Source: DATJLY01 sp035604615
GTDB lineage: Bacteria; Pseudomonadota; Alphaproteobacteria; ATCC43930; CGMCC-115725
DNA: 64,000 nt
NCBI GenBank assembly: GCA_035604615.1
Contig: DATNID010000045.1
Span: forward strand, 62,001-126,000
Direction: 5' to 3'
The position numbers and the translations under genes are program-made. Positions 32,051-40,523 of this stretch are shown here, piece by piece. Within the stretch, counting starts at the first letter, position 1. Every line of letters starts with the position of its first letter. Below the pieces are notes generated by a model. It saw only the letters and a program-made list of their open reading frames with translations. It was not told the DNA's origin and did no database searches.

Positions 32051-34759
32051 ATGAGCGACGGTGGCTGGGGCGGTTCTTGCGGCGGTAACAGCGGCGGCTA
32101 CGGCGGGTACGGCGGCGGCTATGGCTATGGCTGCGGCCAAGGCTACGGCGGCTATGGCGGCAATAGTTGCGCGCTTCCGTCCTGGGTGCAGGCGATGATC
32201 AACGATGCCGGCTCGAGCGACTGCAATGTCGGCAGCGGCGTCAGCGAAAACGCGTGCATGAATGGCACCGACGGCTGCGACAACCATCACGCCGGCGCCA
32301 ACCTGTCGAAGGTCGGCAGCGGCGTGAGCTGGTCGAGCCGGGGCTCCAGCAACGCCAGCCCCACCGCGTGTGACGTCACCACCGGCAATGACTGTCGCAA
32401 GTCGTTCATTCTCGGCAACGGCGCCGGCGATACGATCGGCGACGGATCCGGCACCTACGACACGTTCGTCGCCGGCAACGGCGGCGGCGATCATCTCTAC
32501 GATAGCGGCGCAGGCAGCAACAACTCGCTGTTCGACGGCAACGGCAACGGCGACAAACTGAGCATCGAATACGGCAACAACAACTGGCTGCAGGCGGGCA
32601 ACGGCGCCGGCGACGTGGCGTACATGGGCTACGTCACGTTCACCGGGCCTCAGTACGTCCCTCCCGCCATTGGCTCCGGTAGCACGATGAACGTGTCCGC
32701 CGGTGGCACCACGACGAACAACTTGCTCCAGCTCGGCAACGGCGCCGGCGACGTCATCTCCCTTGGCGACCTCAACGCCGACGCCACCCCCTCCACCGCC
32801 ATCGCGAACAACCCGGACAACAACAATTCGCTCATCGTCGGCACCGGCCAAGTCACTAACAACAACCCGGCCCTCGGGCCAGTCATCACCCAGACTGGCG
32901 GCGACAATGTCAGCGTGCTCAACGGCAACAACAATTTCCTGTCGAGCGCCGACGTGGCGGGCAACCAGCTCGGCGCCACGCTCTTCGTGGGGCAAGGCGA
33001 CGGCAACGTGCTCCAGGCCGGAAACAGCAGCTACGATACGCTCTATGTCAGCACCGGCTCCAACAATTACATGACTGCCGGCAACGGCTGCTACGACACG
33101 ATCCTCAACGACAGCGCCGATCCTGCGACGATCACGTCCGTCAATCCTACCGGGTCGAACACGAGCGCGGACGGGATCGGCAACAACACCATGATCCTCG
33201 GCAACGGCTCGCACGATAGCGTGTCGTTCAGCTCGGGCGACGGCAACTGCATTACCATCGGCGACGGCTGCAGCGCCTCCGTCAACTGGGGCACCGGCAA
33301 CATGACCTCGGTCGGCGTCGGCGACGGCAACAACGACATCGTCAATTTCGCCACTGGAAGCAGCAATTCGATCTTCACCGGCAACGGCTGCTCCGACACC
33401 GTGATTTGGGGTACTGGCAGCTCCAATCTCGTCTGCATGGGCAACGGCAGCAACGACGCCGCACTCTTCGGCACCGGCTCGTGCAACGCGATCACCCTCG
33501 GCGACGGCTGCAACGACTCGATCAACTTCAATGCCCCCGGCGGCGAAGGCAATTACAATTCGCTGACCGTCGGCAACGGCAACAACGACATCGTGGCGGT
33601 TATTGGCGACAACAACCTGGTCCAGGGCGGCAACGGCAATTGCGACGTGCTGGGCATCGGCGTGGCCTTCAACGAAGGCCCTGGCACCGCCAATTTCTTT
33701 GTGAGCCAATTCGGCGTCGGGTACGGCAACAACAATGTGATCGAGTCCGGCAGCGGCATCGGCAACGCGCTGTTCGGCGGCGACGGCAACGACACGCTGG
33801 TCGCCGGCGGCGGCCTCGGCAGCGTCTCCTTCACTGGTGCCGTGGGGGCGGGCTCTTGGGCCGGCAGCATCTGGGCCGACACGCTGACCGGCAATGGCGA
33901 CTATCTCGACCAAACCGGCCTCACCGGATTCGACCCCTTAAACGGTAACACCGATCCCTCACCAGTCGCGGCCGTCCTCAACCCGTACGACAACGGCTTG
34001 GCGAGCGACACCTACGTGCTCAACTGTCAGGGTGGCGACCTCATCCAGGACACCAGCGCCGACCTCAACAACTCGGTGGTGGTGAACTTCGCCGGCGCCT
34101 CGAACGGCTCGTCCTATTGCGGCAGCACGCAGGCCCCGGCCTTCAACGCGATCGACGTCACCGACATCGCCTACAACAGCGTCGGTTACGCCAACGGCAG
34201 TGCCGGCGGCCCGGACTGGAGCGTCACCAACAACTCGAACGGCACCACCACGCTCGAGCTCGGCATCGGCTCGGCCGAAGATACCAAGATCACTCTGTTC
34301 GGCAATTTCATGGCGGCCGGGTTCAGCTTCAACACCGACAACGGCATCGTGAACCAGGAAGCGACGGACTCAGTCTTCACCGGCCCCGGGTTCGGCGCGA
34401 ATGCGGTCGGCGTCCCGGTCACCCAGTCGGGCGACCTGCTCGTCACCTACAGCGCGCCGCAGGGCAGCGGCGGGTCGTGCGGTGGCCAGTCCAACAACGG
34501 CTGCGGCGGCGGTTCCTCCGGCGGCGGATCGTGCGGCGGCGACGACAATTCCTGCGACAACAACAACCCGTGCGGCGGCCAGTCTTCCGGCGGCAGCAGC
34601 CCCTGCGGCGGCAGCTCGGGCGGCTCGTCCGGCGGCAGCTCGTGCGGCTCCTCGGGGTCGGGCAGCGGGTCCTATGGCGGCGGCGGCTCGTGCGGCGGCC
34701 AGTCCTATGGCGGCGGCGTCGACTGCAACCAGTGGTTCACGGGCGGCGGCTGCTCGTGA
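32051..34759 (+). CDS. Large Cys/Gly-rich RTX-like repeat protein, probable type I secretion substrate
   Basis: A 902-residue protein with no Sec signal. The start at 32051 follows GAGGCGAAC. Residues 1-40 are Gly/Tyr-rich (GGYGGYGGGYGYGCGQG) and 41-118 carry more Cys; there are 8 Cys in the first 115 residues. Residues about 119-591 are repeats of roughly ten residues, G-[ND]-G-x-x-[DN]-x-h-x-h, often in 20-residue pairs such as TGNGCSDTVIW then GTGSSNLVCM. One canonical RTX nonapeptide, GGDGNDTLV, is at 577-585. Residues 600-800 are a beta-rich module. The last 100 residues are Gly/Ser/Cys-rich with ten Cys and repeated SCGGQS. HlyB- and HlyD-type genes follow, so it is very probably exported by them. 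Calcium binding, adhesion or matrix function are inferences. Cysteines are unusual in this class. Confidence 0.85.
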   Translation: MSDGGWGGSCGGNSGGYGGYGGGYGYGCGQGYGGYGGNSCALPSWVQAMINDAGSSDCNVGSGVSENACMNGTDGCDNHHAGANLSKVGSGVSWSSRGSSNASPTACDVTTGNDCRKSFILGNGAGDTIGDGSGTYDTFVAGNGGGDHLYDSGAGSNNSLFDGNGNGDKLSIEYGNNNWLQAGNGAGDVAYMGYVTFTGPQYVPPAIGSGSTMNVSAGGTTTNNLLQLGNGAGDVISLGDLNADATPSTAIANNPDNNNSLIVGTGQVTNNNPALGPVITQTGGDNVSVLNGNNNFLSSADVAGNQLGATLFVGQGDGNVLQAGNSSYDTLYVSTGSNNYMTAGNGCYDTILNDSADPATITSVNPTGSNTSADGIGNNTMILGNGSHDSVSFSSGDGNCITIGDGCSASVNWGTGNMTSVGVGDGNNDIVNFATGSSNSIFTGNGCSDTVIWGTGSSNLVCMGNGSNDAALFGTGSCNAITLGDGCNDSINFNAPGGEGNYNSLTVGNGNNDIVAVIGDNNLVQGGNGNCDVLGIGVAFNEGPGTANFFVSQFGVGYGNNNVIESGSGIGNALFGGDGNDTLVAGGGLGSVSFTGAVGAGSWAGSIWADTLTGNGDYLDQTGLTGFDPLNGNTDPSPVAAVLNPYDNGLASDTYVLNCQGGDLIQDTSADLNNSVVVNFAGASNGSSYCGSTQAPAFNAIDVTDIAYNSVGYANGSAGGPDWSVTNNSNGTTTLELGIGSAEDTKITLFGNFMAAGFSFNTDNGIVNQEATDSVFTGPGFGANAVGVPVTQSGDLLVTYSAPQGSGGSCGGQSNNGCGGGSSGGGSCGGDDNSCDNNNPCGGQSSGGSSPCGGSSGGSSGGSSCGSSGSGSGSYGGGGSCGGQSYGGGVDCNQWFTGGGCS
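32405..33823 (+). repeat. Coding repeat array, about 10-residue units
   Basis: Degenerate tandem units with the core GGCAACGG or GGCGACGG encode G-[ND]-G-x-x-[DN]-x-h-x-h. Units are most regular at about 33310-33540, where they fall into 60-base pairs, and are interrupted by unique inserts near 32640-32700 and 32780-32940. Confidence 0.75.
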
Positions 34760-34808
34760 TGTGATTGAGCGCGCCGGCCGCGCCAGGCCGGCCGCGTTCC
34801 AGCGACTT

Positions 34809-34842
34809 CGGGGCCGGCTTTCCGCTGGGGAGGCCGGCCCCG
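34809..34842 (+). terminator. Hairpin between substrate and exporter genes
   Basis: A perfect 10-bp GC-only inverted repeat, cggggccggc (34809-34818) and gccggccccg (34833-34842), with a 14-base loop, 50 bases after the stop of the repeat protein gene and 105 bases before the exporter start. A second small stem (ccggcc/ggccgg) precedes it. No long T run follows. It may reduce read-through so that substrate exceeds exporter. A TATACT hexamer at 34884-34889 could be a weak internal promoter element. Confidence 0.5.
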
Positions 34843-34947
34843 TTGCTGTCGAATCGGGGCAGGCCGTGGCGCCACGTTTAAGGTATACTTAATGCGGCTT
34901 CGTCACTCTCACGGTCGAAACAGGAAGCGATTCCACGCTCGAGCGGT

Positions 34948-37089
34948 ATGACGGCAGAGCCCGAAAGACGCGGCCAGGACGATAGCGGACTTGGCGCCCT
35001 GGTGATGCTGCTGCGCTTCCAGGGCATCGGCGCCGACGCGGAACAGATTCGCCACAGCGTCGGCGGGCTGCGCATCGGCGTCGCCGAGATGATGCGCTGC
35101 GCCAAGGAGCTGGGGCTCAAGGCGCGCACCTTCACGACGACATGGAAGCGGCTCGCCGACACGCCGCTCCCCGGCATCGCCGTCATGAAGGACGGCAGCT
35201 TCCTGGTCCTTGGCCGGGTCGGCGAGGGCAAGCTCATCATCCAGGCGCCGGGCTCGCCCCGCCCGCAGCTCATGTCCGAGGCGGAATTCACCGCCGTCTG
35301 GGACGGGCGCGTCGTGCTGATGACGCGGCGCGCGCCGTTGAGCGACTTGACGCGGCGCTTCGACATTACCTGGTTCCTGGGCGCCATCCACAAATACCGC
35401 GCCCTCCTGCGCGAGGTGCTGGTCGCGTCGTTCTTCCTCCAGCTCTTCGCGTTGGTGACGCCGCTGTTCTTCCAGGTGATCATCGACAAGGTGCTGGTCC
35501 ATCGCGGCATCAGCACGCTCGACGTGCTGATCATCGGCATGGTGACGATCACGGTGTTCGAGGCCGTCCTGACGACGCTTCGCACGTATCTCTTCGCGCA
35601 CACCACCAACCGCATCGACGTCGAGCTGGGCGCGCGCCTCTTCCGCCATCTGCTCGGCCTGCCCTTGGCCTATTTCCAGGCGCGGCGCGCGGGCGACAGC
35701 GTGGCGCGGGTGCGCGAGCTCGAGAACATCCGTAACTTCCTGACCAGCTCGGCGCTAACGCTCGTCATCGACCTGTTCTTCACCTTCGTCTTCCTGGCGG
35801 TGATGTTCGTCTATTCGCCGCTCCTGACCTTCGTCGTCTTGGGCGCGTTCCCGTTCTATATCGGCATCTCCGCCGGCGTGACGCCGCTGTTCCGCCGCCG
35901 CCTCGACGAGAAGTTCCGGCGCAGCGCCGAGAACCAGGCCTTCCTGGTCGAAAGCGTCTCCGGGGTCGAGACCCTGAAGGCGATGGCGGTCGAGCCGCAG
36001 ATGCAGCGCCGCTGGGAAGAGCAGCTCGCGGGCTATGTCGCCGCCAGCTTCCGCGTCCTCAGCCTCGGCAACACCGCCTCCAACGCGGTCCAGCTCGTCA
36101 GCAAGCTGGTCACCTGCGCCGTCCTCTATTTCGGCGCGCGGCTCGTCATCAACCAGAGCCTGTCGGTGGGCGAGCTGGTGGCCTTCAACATCATGGCGGG
36201 CCGCGTCTCGCAGCCGGTGCTGCGCCTGGCGCAGTTGTGGCAGGACTTCCACCAGGCGCGGCTCTCGGTGCTGCGGCTGGGCGACATCCTCAACACGCCG
36301 GCCGAGCCCACCTATTCGCCGACACGCGCCGCCTTGCCGGCGATCCGCGGCGATATCGGCTTCGACCACGCCACCTTCCGCTACCGCCTCGACGGGCCCG
36401 AGATCCTGCACGATGTCAGCTTCTTCGTGCCGGCGGGGCAGGTGGTCGGCATCGTCGGCCCCTCGGGCTCGGGCAAGAGCACGCTGGCCAAGCTGGTGCA
36501 GCGCCTCTACGTGCCCGAGAGCGGCCGCATCCTGATCGACGGCGTCGATCTCGCGATGGTGGAGATCGCTTGGCTGAGGCGCCAGATCGGCGTGGTGCTG
36601 CAGGAGAACGTGCTGTTCAACCGCACCATCCGCGACAACATCGCGCTCGCCGATCCGGGCATGCACATGAGCCGCGTCATCAACGCGGCCGAGCTCGCGG
36701 GCGCGCACGAATTCATCCTCGAGCTGTCCGAGGGCTACGACACGATCGTCGGCGAGCGCGGCAGCACCCTCTCGGGCGGGCAGCGTCAGCGCGTCGCCAT
36801 TGCCCGCGCCCTCGTGATGGACCCGCGCATCCTCATCTTCGACGAGGCCACCAGCGCGCTCGACTACGAGAGCGAGCGCGTCATCCAGAGCAACATGCAG
36901 CGCATCGCCCACGGCCGCACCGTCATTATCATCGCGCACCGGCTCTCGACCGTGCGCCGCTGCGACCGCATCATCACCATCGAACGCGGCCGCATCGTCG
37001 AGGACGGCACGCATGACGAGCTGATCGTCACCGGCGGGCGCTATGCCTCGCTCCATCGCCTGCAGGCGGGCATCCATGAAGTCGGGTAA
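34948..37089 (+). CDS. Type I secretion ABC transporter (HlyB-type) with inactive C39-like domain
   Basis: A 713-residue fused permease/ATPase of the HlyB/LapB type. Residues about 10-130 are a C39-peptidase-like domain; the region where the catalytic Cys would be reads DDSGLGALVMLLRFQG, with no Cys, so it is the non-cleaving form that binds RTX-type substrates. Six membrane helices occupy about 155-430. The ATPase shows Walker A GPSGSGKST (about 506), signature LSGGQRQR, Walker B ILIFDEATSA and the switch His in IIIAHRLS. It exports unfolded protein straight from cytoplasm to outside together with the HlyD-type adaptor, whose gene overlaps it, and a TolC-like channel that is not in the window. 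The repeat protein just upstream is the obvious cargo. Confidence 0.92.
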   Translation: MTAEPERRGQDDSGLGALVMLLRFQGIGADAEQIRHSVGGLRIGVAEMMRCAKELGLKARTFTTTWKRLADTPLPGIAVMKDGSFLVLGRVGEGKLIIQAPGSPRPQLMSEAEFTAVWDGRVVLMTRRAPLSDLTRRFDITWFLGAIHKYRALLREVLVASFFLQLFALVTPLFFQVIIDKVLVHRGISTLDVLIIGMVTITVFEAVLTTLRTYLFAHTTNRIDVELGARLFRHLLGLPLAYFQARRAGDSVARVRELENIRNFLTSSALTLVIDLFFTFVFLAVMFVYSPLLTFVVLGAFPFYIGISAGVTPLFRRRLDEKFRRSAENQAFLVESVSGVETLKAMAVEPQMQRRWEEQLAGYVAASFRVLSLGNTASNAVQLVSKLVTCAVLYFGARLVINQSLSVGELVAFNIMAGRVSQPVLRLAQLWQDFHQARLSVLRLGDILNTPAEPTYSPTRAALPAIRGDIGFDHATFRYRLDGPEILHDVSFFVPAGQVVGIVGPSGSGKSTLAKLVQRLYVPESGRILIDGVDLAMVEIAWLRRQIGVVLQENVLFNRTIRDNIALADPGMHMSRVINAAELAGAHEFILELSEGYDTIVGERGSTLSGGQRQRVAIARALVMDPRILIFDEATSALDYESERVIQSNMQRIAHGRTVIIIAHRLSTVRRCDRIITIERGRIVEDGTHDELIVTGGRYASLHRLQAGIHEVG

Positions 37090-38521
37090 GGCGATCGTGC
37101 CGCAGGCCGCCGGCGGCGTCCCGGCGATCCGCGAGCTGCGCTCCAAGGACGAGCTCGCTTTCCTGCCCGCCGCGCTCGAGATCGTCGAGACGCCGCCCTC
37201 GCCATTGGGCCGTTGGATCTCGATCACCATCATGGCGCTGTTCTGCTTCGCGCTCGCCTGGGCGTCGCTGGGCCAGGTCGACATCGTCGTGTCCTCGACC
37301 GGCAAGATCGTCCCCAGCGGCCGCACCAAGGTGGTGCAGCCGTTCGAGACCGGCATCGTCCGCGCGATCCACGTCCAGGACGGCAGCCGCGTGACCGCGG
37401 GCGAGGTGCTGGTCGAGCTCGACCCCACTCTCGGCAACGCCGACCGCGAGCATTACGCCAGCGATCTCATGGCCTCGCGGGTCGATATCGCGCGGCTCAA
37501 GGCGTCTGTGGCGCCGGGCGACGACCCGCTCGCCGCCTTCGCGCCGCCGTCCGACGCGCCGCCCGCGATGCTCGCCACCGCGCGCCAGCTTCTCCTCAAC
37601 CAGGATGCAGAGCAGCGCGCCAAGGTCGCGACGCTCGACCGTCAGCAGATGCAGAAGGCCGCCGAACGCGACAGCTTCGCGGCCACGGTGGCGAAGCTGC
37701 AGGCGACCGTTCCCATCCTCCAGCAGCGCGTCGACATCCGCAAATATCTTGCCGACAAGGAATACGGCTCGAAGCTGACCTATCTCGAGACGCTCACCGA
37801 CCTGGTGCAGCAGCAGAAGGAGCTTCCCGTCGACGAGGGCCATCTGCGCGCCGCAGAGGCGGAGCTTCAGGCGATCGCCCAGACGCGCGACGCGACCGTC
37901 TCCGAATACCGCAGTGCGCGCCTCGCCGAGCTCGCCACGGCCGAGCAGAAGGCGTCGGGCTTGGCCCAGGACTTGGTCAAGGCGGACGAGCGCACGCGCC
38001 TCCAAATCCTCACCGCGCCGGTCGACGGTACCGTGCAGCAGCTCGCCGTCCATACGGTGGGCGGCGTCGTGACCCCGGCCCAGCCGCTGCTCGAGGTGGT
38101 GCCGCTCGACAGCCGGCTCGAGATCGAGGCGATGGTGTCGAACCACGATGTCGGCTTCGTCCATGCCGGGCAGGACGCCGAGATCAAGGTCGACACCTTC
38201 AACTTCACCAAGTACGGGCTGCTCCACGGCACCGTGCTCGGGGTCTCGGCCGACGCGATCCCGACAAACAGCGCGACAGGCGGCGCGGCTGCGGGCAAGG
38301 CGCCCGGCGCGGACACGCAGAGCCAGCAGCCGGGACAGGATCTGCTCTATGCCGCGCGCGTCTCGCTCGATCAGACGCAGATGGACATCGACGGCGAGCC
38401 GGTGAAGCTTTCGCCCGGCATGGCCGTGACCGTCGAGATCAAGACCGGCTCGCGCCGGGTGATCAGCTATCTCCTGTCGCCGCTGATGCGCTTCCGCCAG
38501 GAAAGCCTGCGCGAGAGATAG
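37076..38521 (+). CDS. Type I secretion membrane fusion protein (HlyD-type)
   Basis: A 481-residue periplasmic adaptor. The start at 37076 (MKSGKAIVPQAAGG) overlaps the exporter gene by 14 bases and follows GGCGGGC. One membrane helix (ISITIMALFCFALAWASLG, about 46-64) is followed by the lipoyl half-motif (GKIVPSGRTKVVQPFETGIV), a long coiled-coil hairpin (about residues 130-290, heptad-rich), the second lipoyl half (ILTAPVDGTVQQLAVHTVGG) and a beta-barrel domain. A Gly/Ala/Gln insert (residues about 400-420) interrupts the barrel. The C-terminal YLLSPLMRFRQESLRER is typical of HlyD. It joins the ABC exporter to an outer-membrane TolC-type channel encoded elsewhere. Confidence 0.92.
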   Translation: MKSGKAIVPQAAGGVPAIRELRSKDELAFLPAALEIVETPPSPLGRWISITIMALFCFALAWASLGQVDIVVSSTGKIVPSGRTKVVQPFETGIVRAIHVQDGSRVTAGEVLVELDPTLGNADREHYASDLMASRVDIARLKASVAPGDDPLAAFAPPSDAPPAMLATARQLLLNQDAEQRAKVATLDRQQMQKAAERDSFAATVAKLQATVPILQQRVDIRKYLADKEYGSKLTYLETLTDLVQQQKELPVDEGHLRAAEAELQAIAQTRDATVSEYRSARLAELATAEQKASGLAQDLVKADERTRLQILTAPVDGTVQQLAVHTVGGVVTPAQPLLEVVPLDSRLEIEAMVSNHDVGFVHAGQDAEIKVDTFNFTKYGLLHGTVLGVSADAIPTNSATGGAAAGKAPGADTQSQQPGQDLLYAARVSLDQTQMDIDGEPVKLSPGMAVTVEIKTGSRRVISYLLSPLMRFRQESLRER

Positions 38522-38524
38522 GCC

Positions 38525-39706
38525 TCAATCGCCGCGTCCCGACGCCTGGCGGCGGGCGAATTCCTCGGTCGCGGCGGCGACCGCGCTCTGGCCCTTCTGG
38601 CGGTTCTCGTTCTGGTTCTCGGCCGCCCATTGGTAGCTGGCGCGCCGCGCCGCGTTGACCTTGCTGAAATGCGGCTTCACGAACTCGGCCAAGAGCTCGA
38701 AGCTGCGGCGCTGCGCGGGCCAGGGCGCGAGGTCGTTGCCGAACACCAGGACCGCGCCCATACCGCCCAGCGTGTTGCGGATGCGCTCGATCTCGCGGAT
38801 GGCGTCGTCGGGCGTGCCGATGATGCCGAGCTGGTGGTCGTTGCAGAATTGCGCCGGGTTGGGAACGCCGCGCGGGAAGGCCGCCACCGCCGGGATCACG
38901 TCGTGGGTGTAGTCGATCCATTCGGGAAAGCCGAACTCGGTGTCGGCGAAGGCCTGCGCCCGCGTCTCGGCGATGTGCATGACGAGGGTCACGCGCCATT
39001 TGGCGCGGTCGGCGACGTGGCCGTGCTTCTTGCATTCCGCCTCGTGGATGCCCCAGTTCTCGACATGGTGCAGGAGCGCCGCGTCGGTGGTCGGCCCCAA
39101 GGTCAGCACGCCGAGTCCGTGGCGTCCCGCCGCCGCCACGCCCGCGGGCGAGCGCACCGAGGTGACCGCCAGCTCCATCATCGGCTTTCTGTAGCAGCCG
39201 ACATGGAGCCGCGCCTCGCGCAGATGGTACCACTCGGTCTTGAGCGTCACGGTCTCGCCCTTCATCAGCGCGACGATAGTGTCGAGGCTCTCGTCCATGC
39301 GGTGGCGGATGTCCTTCATCTCGATGCCGAGCATGTGGACGTCGGTCGGCAGCGCGCCGGGCCCGACGCCGAACATCGCCCGCCCGCGCGTCATGTGGTC
39401 GAGCTGGGCCATCGCCTCGGCCAGCATGAACGGGTTGTGGAACGGCAGCGACTTCACGCCGGTGCCGAGGCGGATGTACTTGGTGCGCTGCGCCGCCGCG
39501 GCGACCATCAGCTCGGGCGCGGCGATCATCTCCATCGCACCCGAATGATGCTCGCCGAACCACAGCTCGTCGAAGCCGATGCGGTCGAGATGCTCGGCCA
39601 GCAGCAAGTCGCGCTCGAAGGCATAGGTCGGGTCGAGCTTGGCCGAGTGGAACGGCGCGAGGAAAAGGCCGAACCGCAACGGTTCGTCGTAGTGAAGCTG
39701 CGCCAT
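38525..39706 (-). CDS. LLM-class flavin-dependent oxidoreductase (luciferase-like monooxygenase)
   Basis: A 393-residue member of the bacterial luciferase superfamily, a TIM-barrel enzyme using reduced FMN or F420. Characteristic blocks are RFGLFLAPFHSAKLDPTYAFERD at the N-terminus, FDELWFGEHHSGAMEMIAAPELM with the HH pair, TKYIRLGTGVKSLPFHNPFMLAE and MFGVGPGALPTDVHMLGI. It fits alkane or aromatic monooxygenase-like members. It is convergent with the HlyD gene (3 bases) and divergent from the GST gene, so it is probably a single-gene unit. Substrate not deducible; neighbouring GST and FAH genes suggest degradation of organic compounds. Confidence 0.88.
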   Translation of the reverse strand: MAQLHYDEPLRFGLFLAPFHSAKLDPTYAFERDLLLAEHLDRIGFDELWFGEHHSGAMEMIAAPELMVAAAAQRTKYIRLGTGVKSLPFHNPFMLAEAMAQLDHMTRGRAMFGVGPGALPTDVHMLGIEMKDIRHRMDESLDTIVALMKGETVTLKTEWYHLREARLHVGCYRKPMMELAVTSVRSPAGVAAAGRHGLGVLTLGPTTDAALLHHVENWGIHEAECKKHGHVADRAKWRVTLVMHIAETRAQAFADTEFGFPEWIDYTHDVIPAVAAFPRGVPNPAQFCNDHQLGIIGTPDDAIREIERIRNTLGGMGAVLVFGNDLAPWPAQRRSFELLAEFVKPHFSKVNAARRASYQWAAENQNENRQKGQSAVAAATEEFARRQASGRGD

Positions 39707-39796
39707 CGCCTCCGCCTCGCGTCTTGAATGAGCCCGGAGCGGATGTTAATGCGGGGAACGATCTCGGTCACCACCCTCGCGCGGAAGGATGTCGCG

Positions 39797-40516
39797 ATGC
39801 TCGACCTCTATTACTGGCCCACCCCCAACGGCAAGAAGGTCTCGATCCTGCTCGAGGAGCTGGGCGTTCCTTACAAGGTCGTCCCCCTCGCGATCGGCCG
39901 CGGCGATCAGTTCGCCAAGGACTTCCTCAAGATCAATCCCAACCACCGCATGCCCGCGCTGGTGGACCACGAGCCGATGGGCGGCGGCGCGCCGCTGTCG
40001 ATCTTCGAATCCGGCGCCATCATGATGTACCTCGCCGAGAAATACGGCCGCTTCTGGCCCCAGGACCCGCGCGGCAAGTACGAGGTCACGCAGTGGGTGA
40101 TGTGGCAGATGGCGAACCAGGGGCCGAAGCTCGGCGAGGCCGGCCATTTCCGCCGCACGACCGATCAGGGCGATCTGTCCTATTCGGTGCGCCGCTTCAC
40201 CGACGAGGCGAACCGGCTCTACGGCGTGATGAATTACCGTCTTTATGACCGGCGCTATCTCGCCGGCGACGACTACACCATCGCCGACATGATCTGCTAT
40301 CCCTGGACCATGGCCGCCAAGGCGCAAGGCCAGGACATCGACGAGTTCACGCATTTCAAGCGCTGGCACGACGAGGTCGGCAGCCGCCCGGCGGTAAAGC
40401 GCGGCATGGCGGTGGGCGCCGATCTGCAGCAGGACCCTTCGAAGCTGCCCAAGGAAGAGCAGGAGCGCCGCCGCAAGATCCTTTACAACCAGCGCGCCAT
40501 CCAGCCGCCGGGGTGA
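39797..40516 (+). CDS. Glutathione S-transferase family protein (YghU/YfcG-like)
   Basis: A 239-residue GST. Start at 39797 follows GGAAGGATG; a longer in-frame start overlaps the promoter region of the divergent gene. The N-terminal thioredoxin-fold part has YYWPTPNGKKVSILLEELG (the TPNG motif of nu-class GSTs such as YghU), the cis-Pro in NHRMPALVDH and the ES motif in SIFESGAIMMYLAEKYG. The C-terminal helical domain contains YTIADMICYPW, with the conserved Asp. These enzymes bind two glutathiones and act as disulfide reductases or peroxidases. The gene converges with the FAH-family gene. Confidence 0.9.
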   Translation: MLDLYYWPTPNGKKVSILLEELGVPYKVVPLAIGRGDQFAKDFLKINPNHRMPALVDHEPMGGGAPLSIFESGAIMMYLAEKYGRFWPQDPRGKYEVTQWVMWQMANQGPKLGEAGHFRRTTDQGDLSYSVRRFTDEANRLYGVMNYRLYDRRYLAGDDYTIADMICYPWTMAAKAQGQDIDEFTHFKRWHDEVGSRPAVKRGMAVGADLQQDPSKLPKEEQERRRKILYNQRAIQPPG

Positions 40517-40523
40517 GCGAGGA

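Noticed and set aside
32405..33823. Periodic repeats considered as a CRISPR or DNA satellite array
   Set aside because: Units are degenerate at DNA level, keep one reading frame without stops and have no unique spacers, so they are protein-coding repeats.
31856..33913. A 685-codon minus-strand frame opposite the repeat protein
   Set aside because: It mirrors the periodicity of the plus-strand repeats and is an antisense consequence of the G-N-G codons. The plus-strand product fits the adjacent type I exporter.
32051..34759. Plain RTX hemolysin or adhesin label for the large repeat protein
   Set aside because: Only one canonical nonapeptide is present, there is no toxin or lipase domain, and the Cys-rich ends are atypical; only RTX-like is justified.
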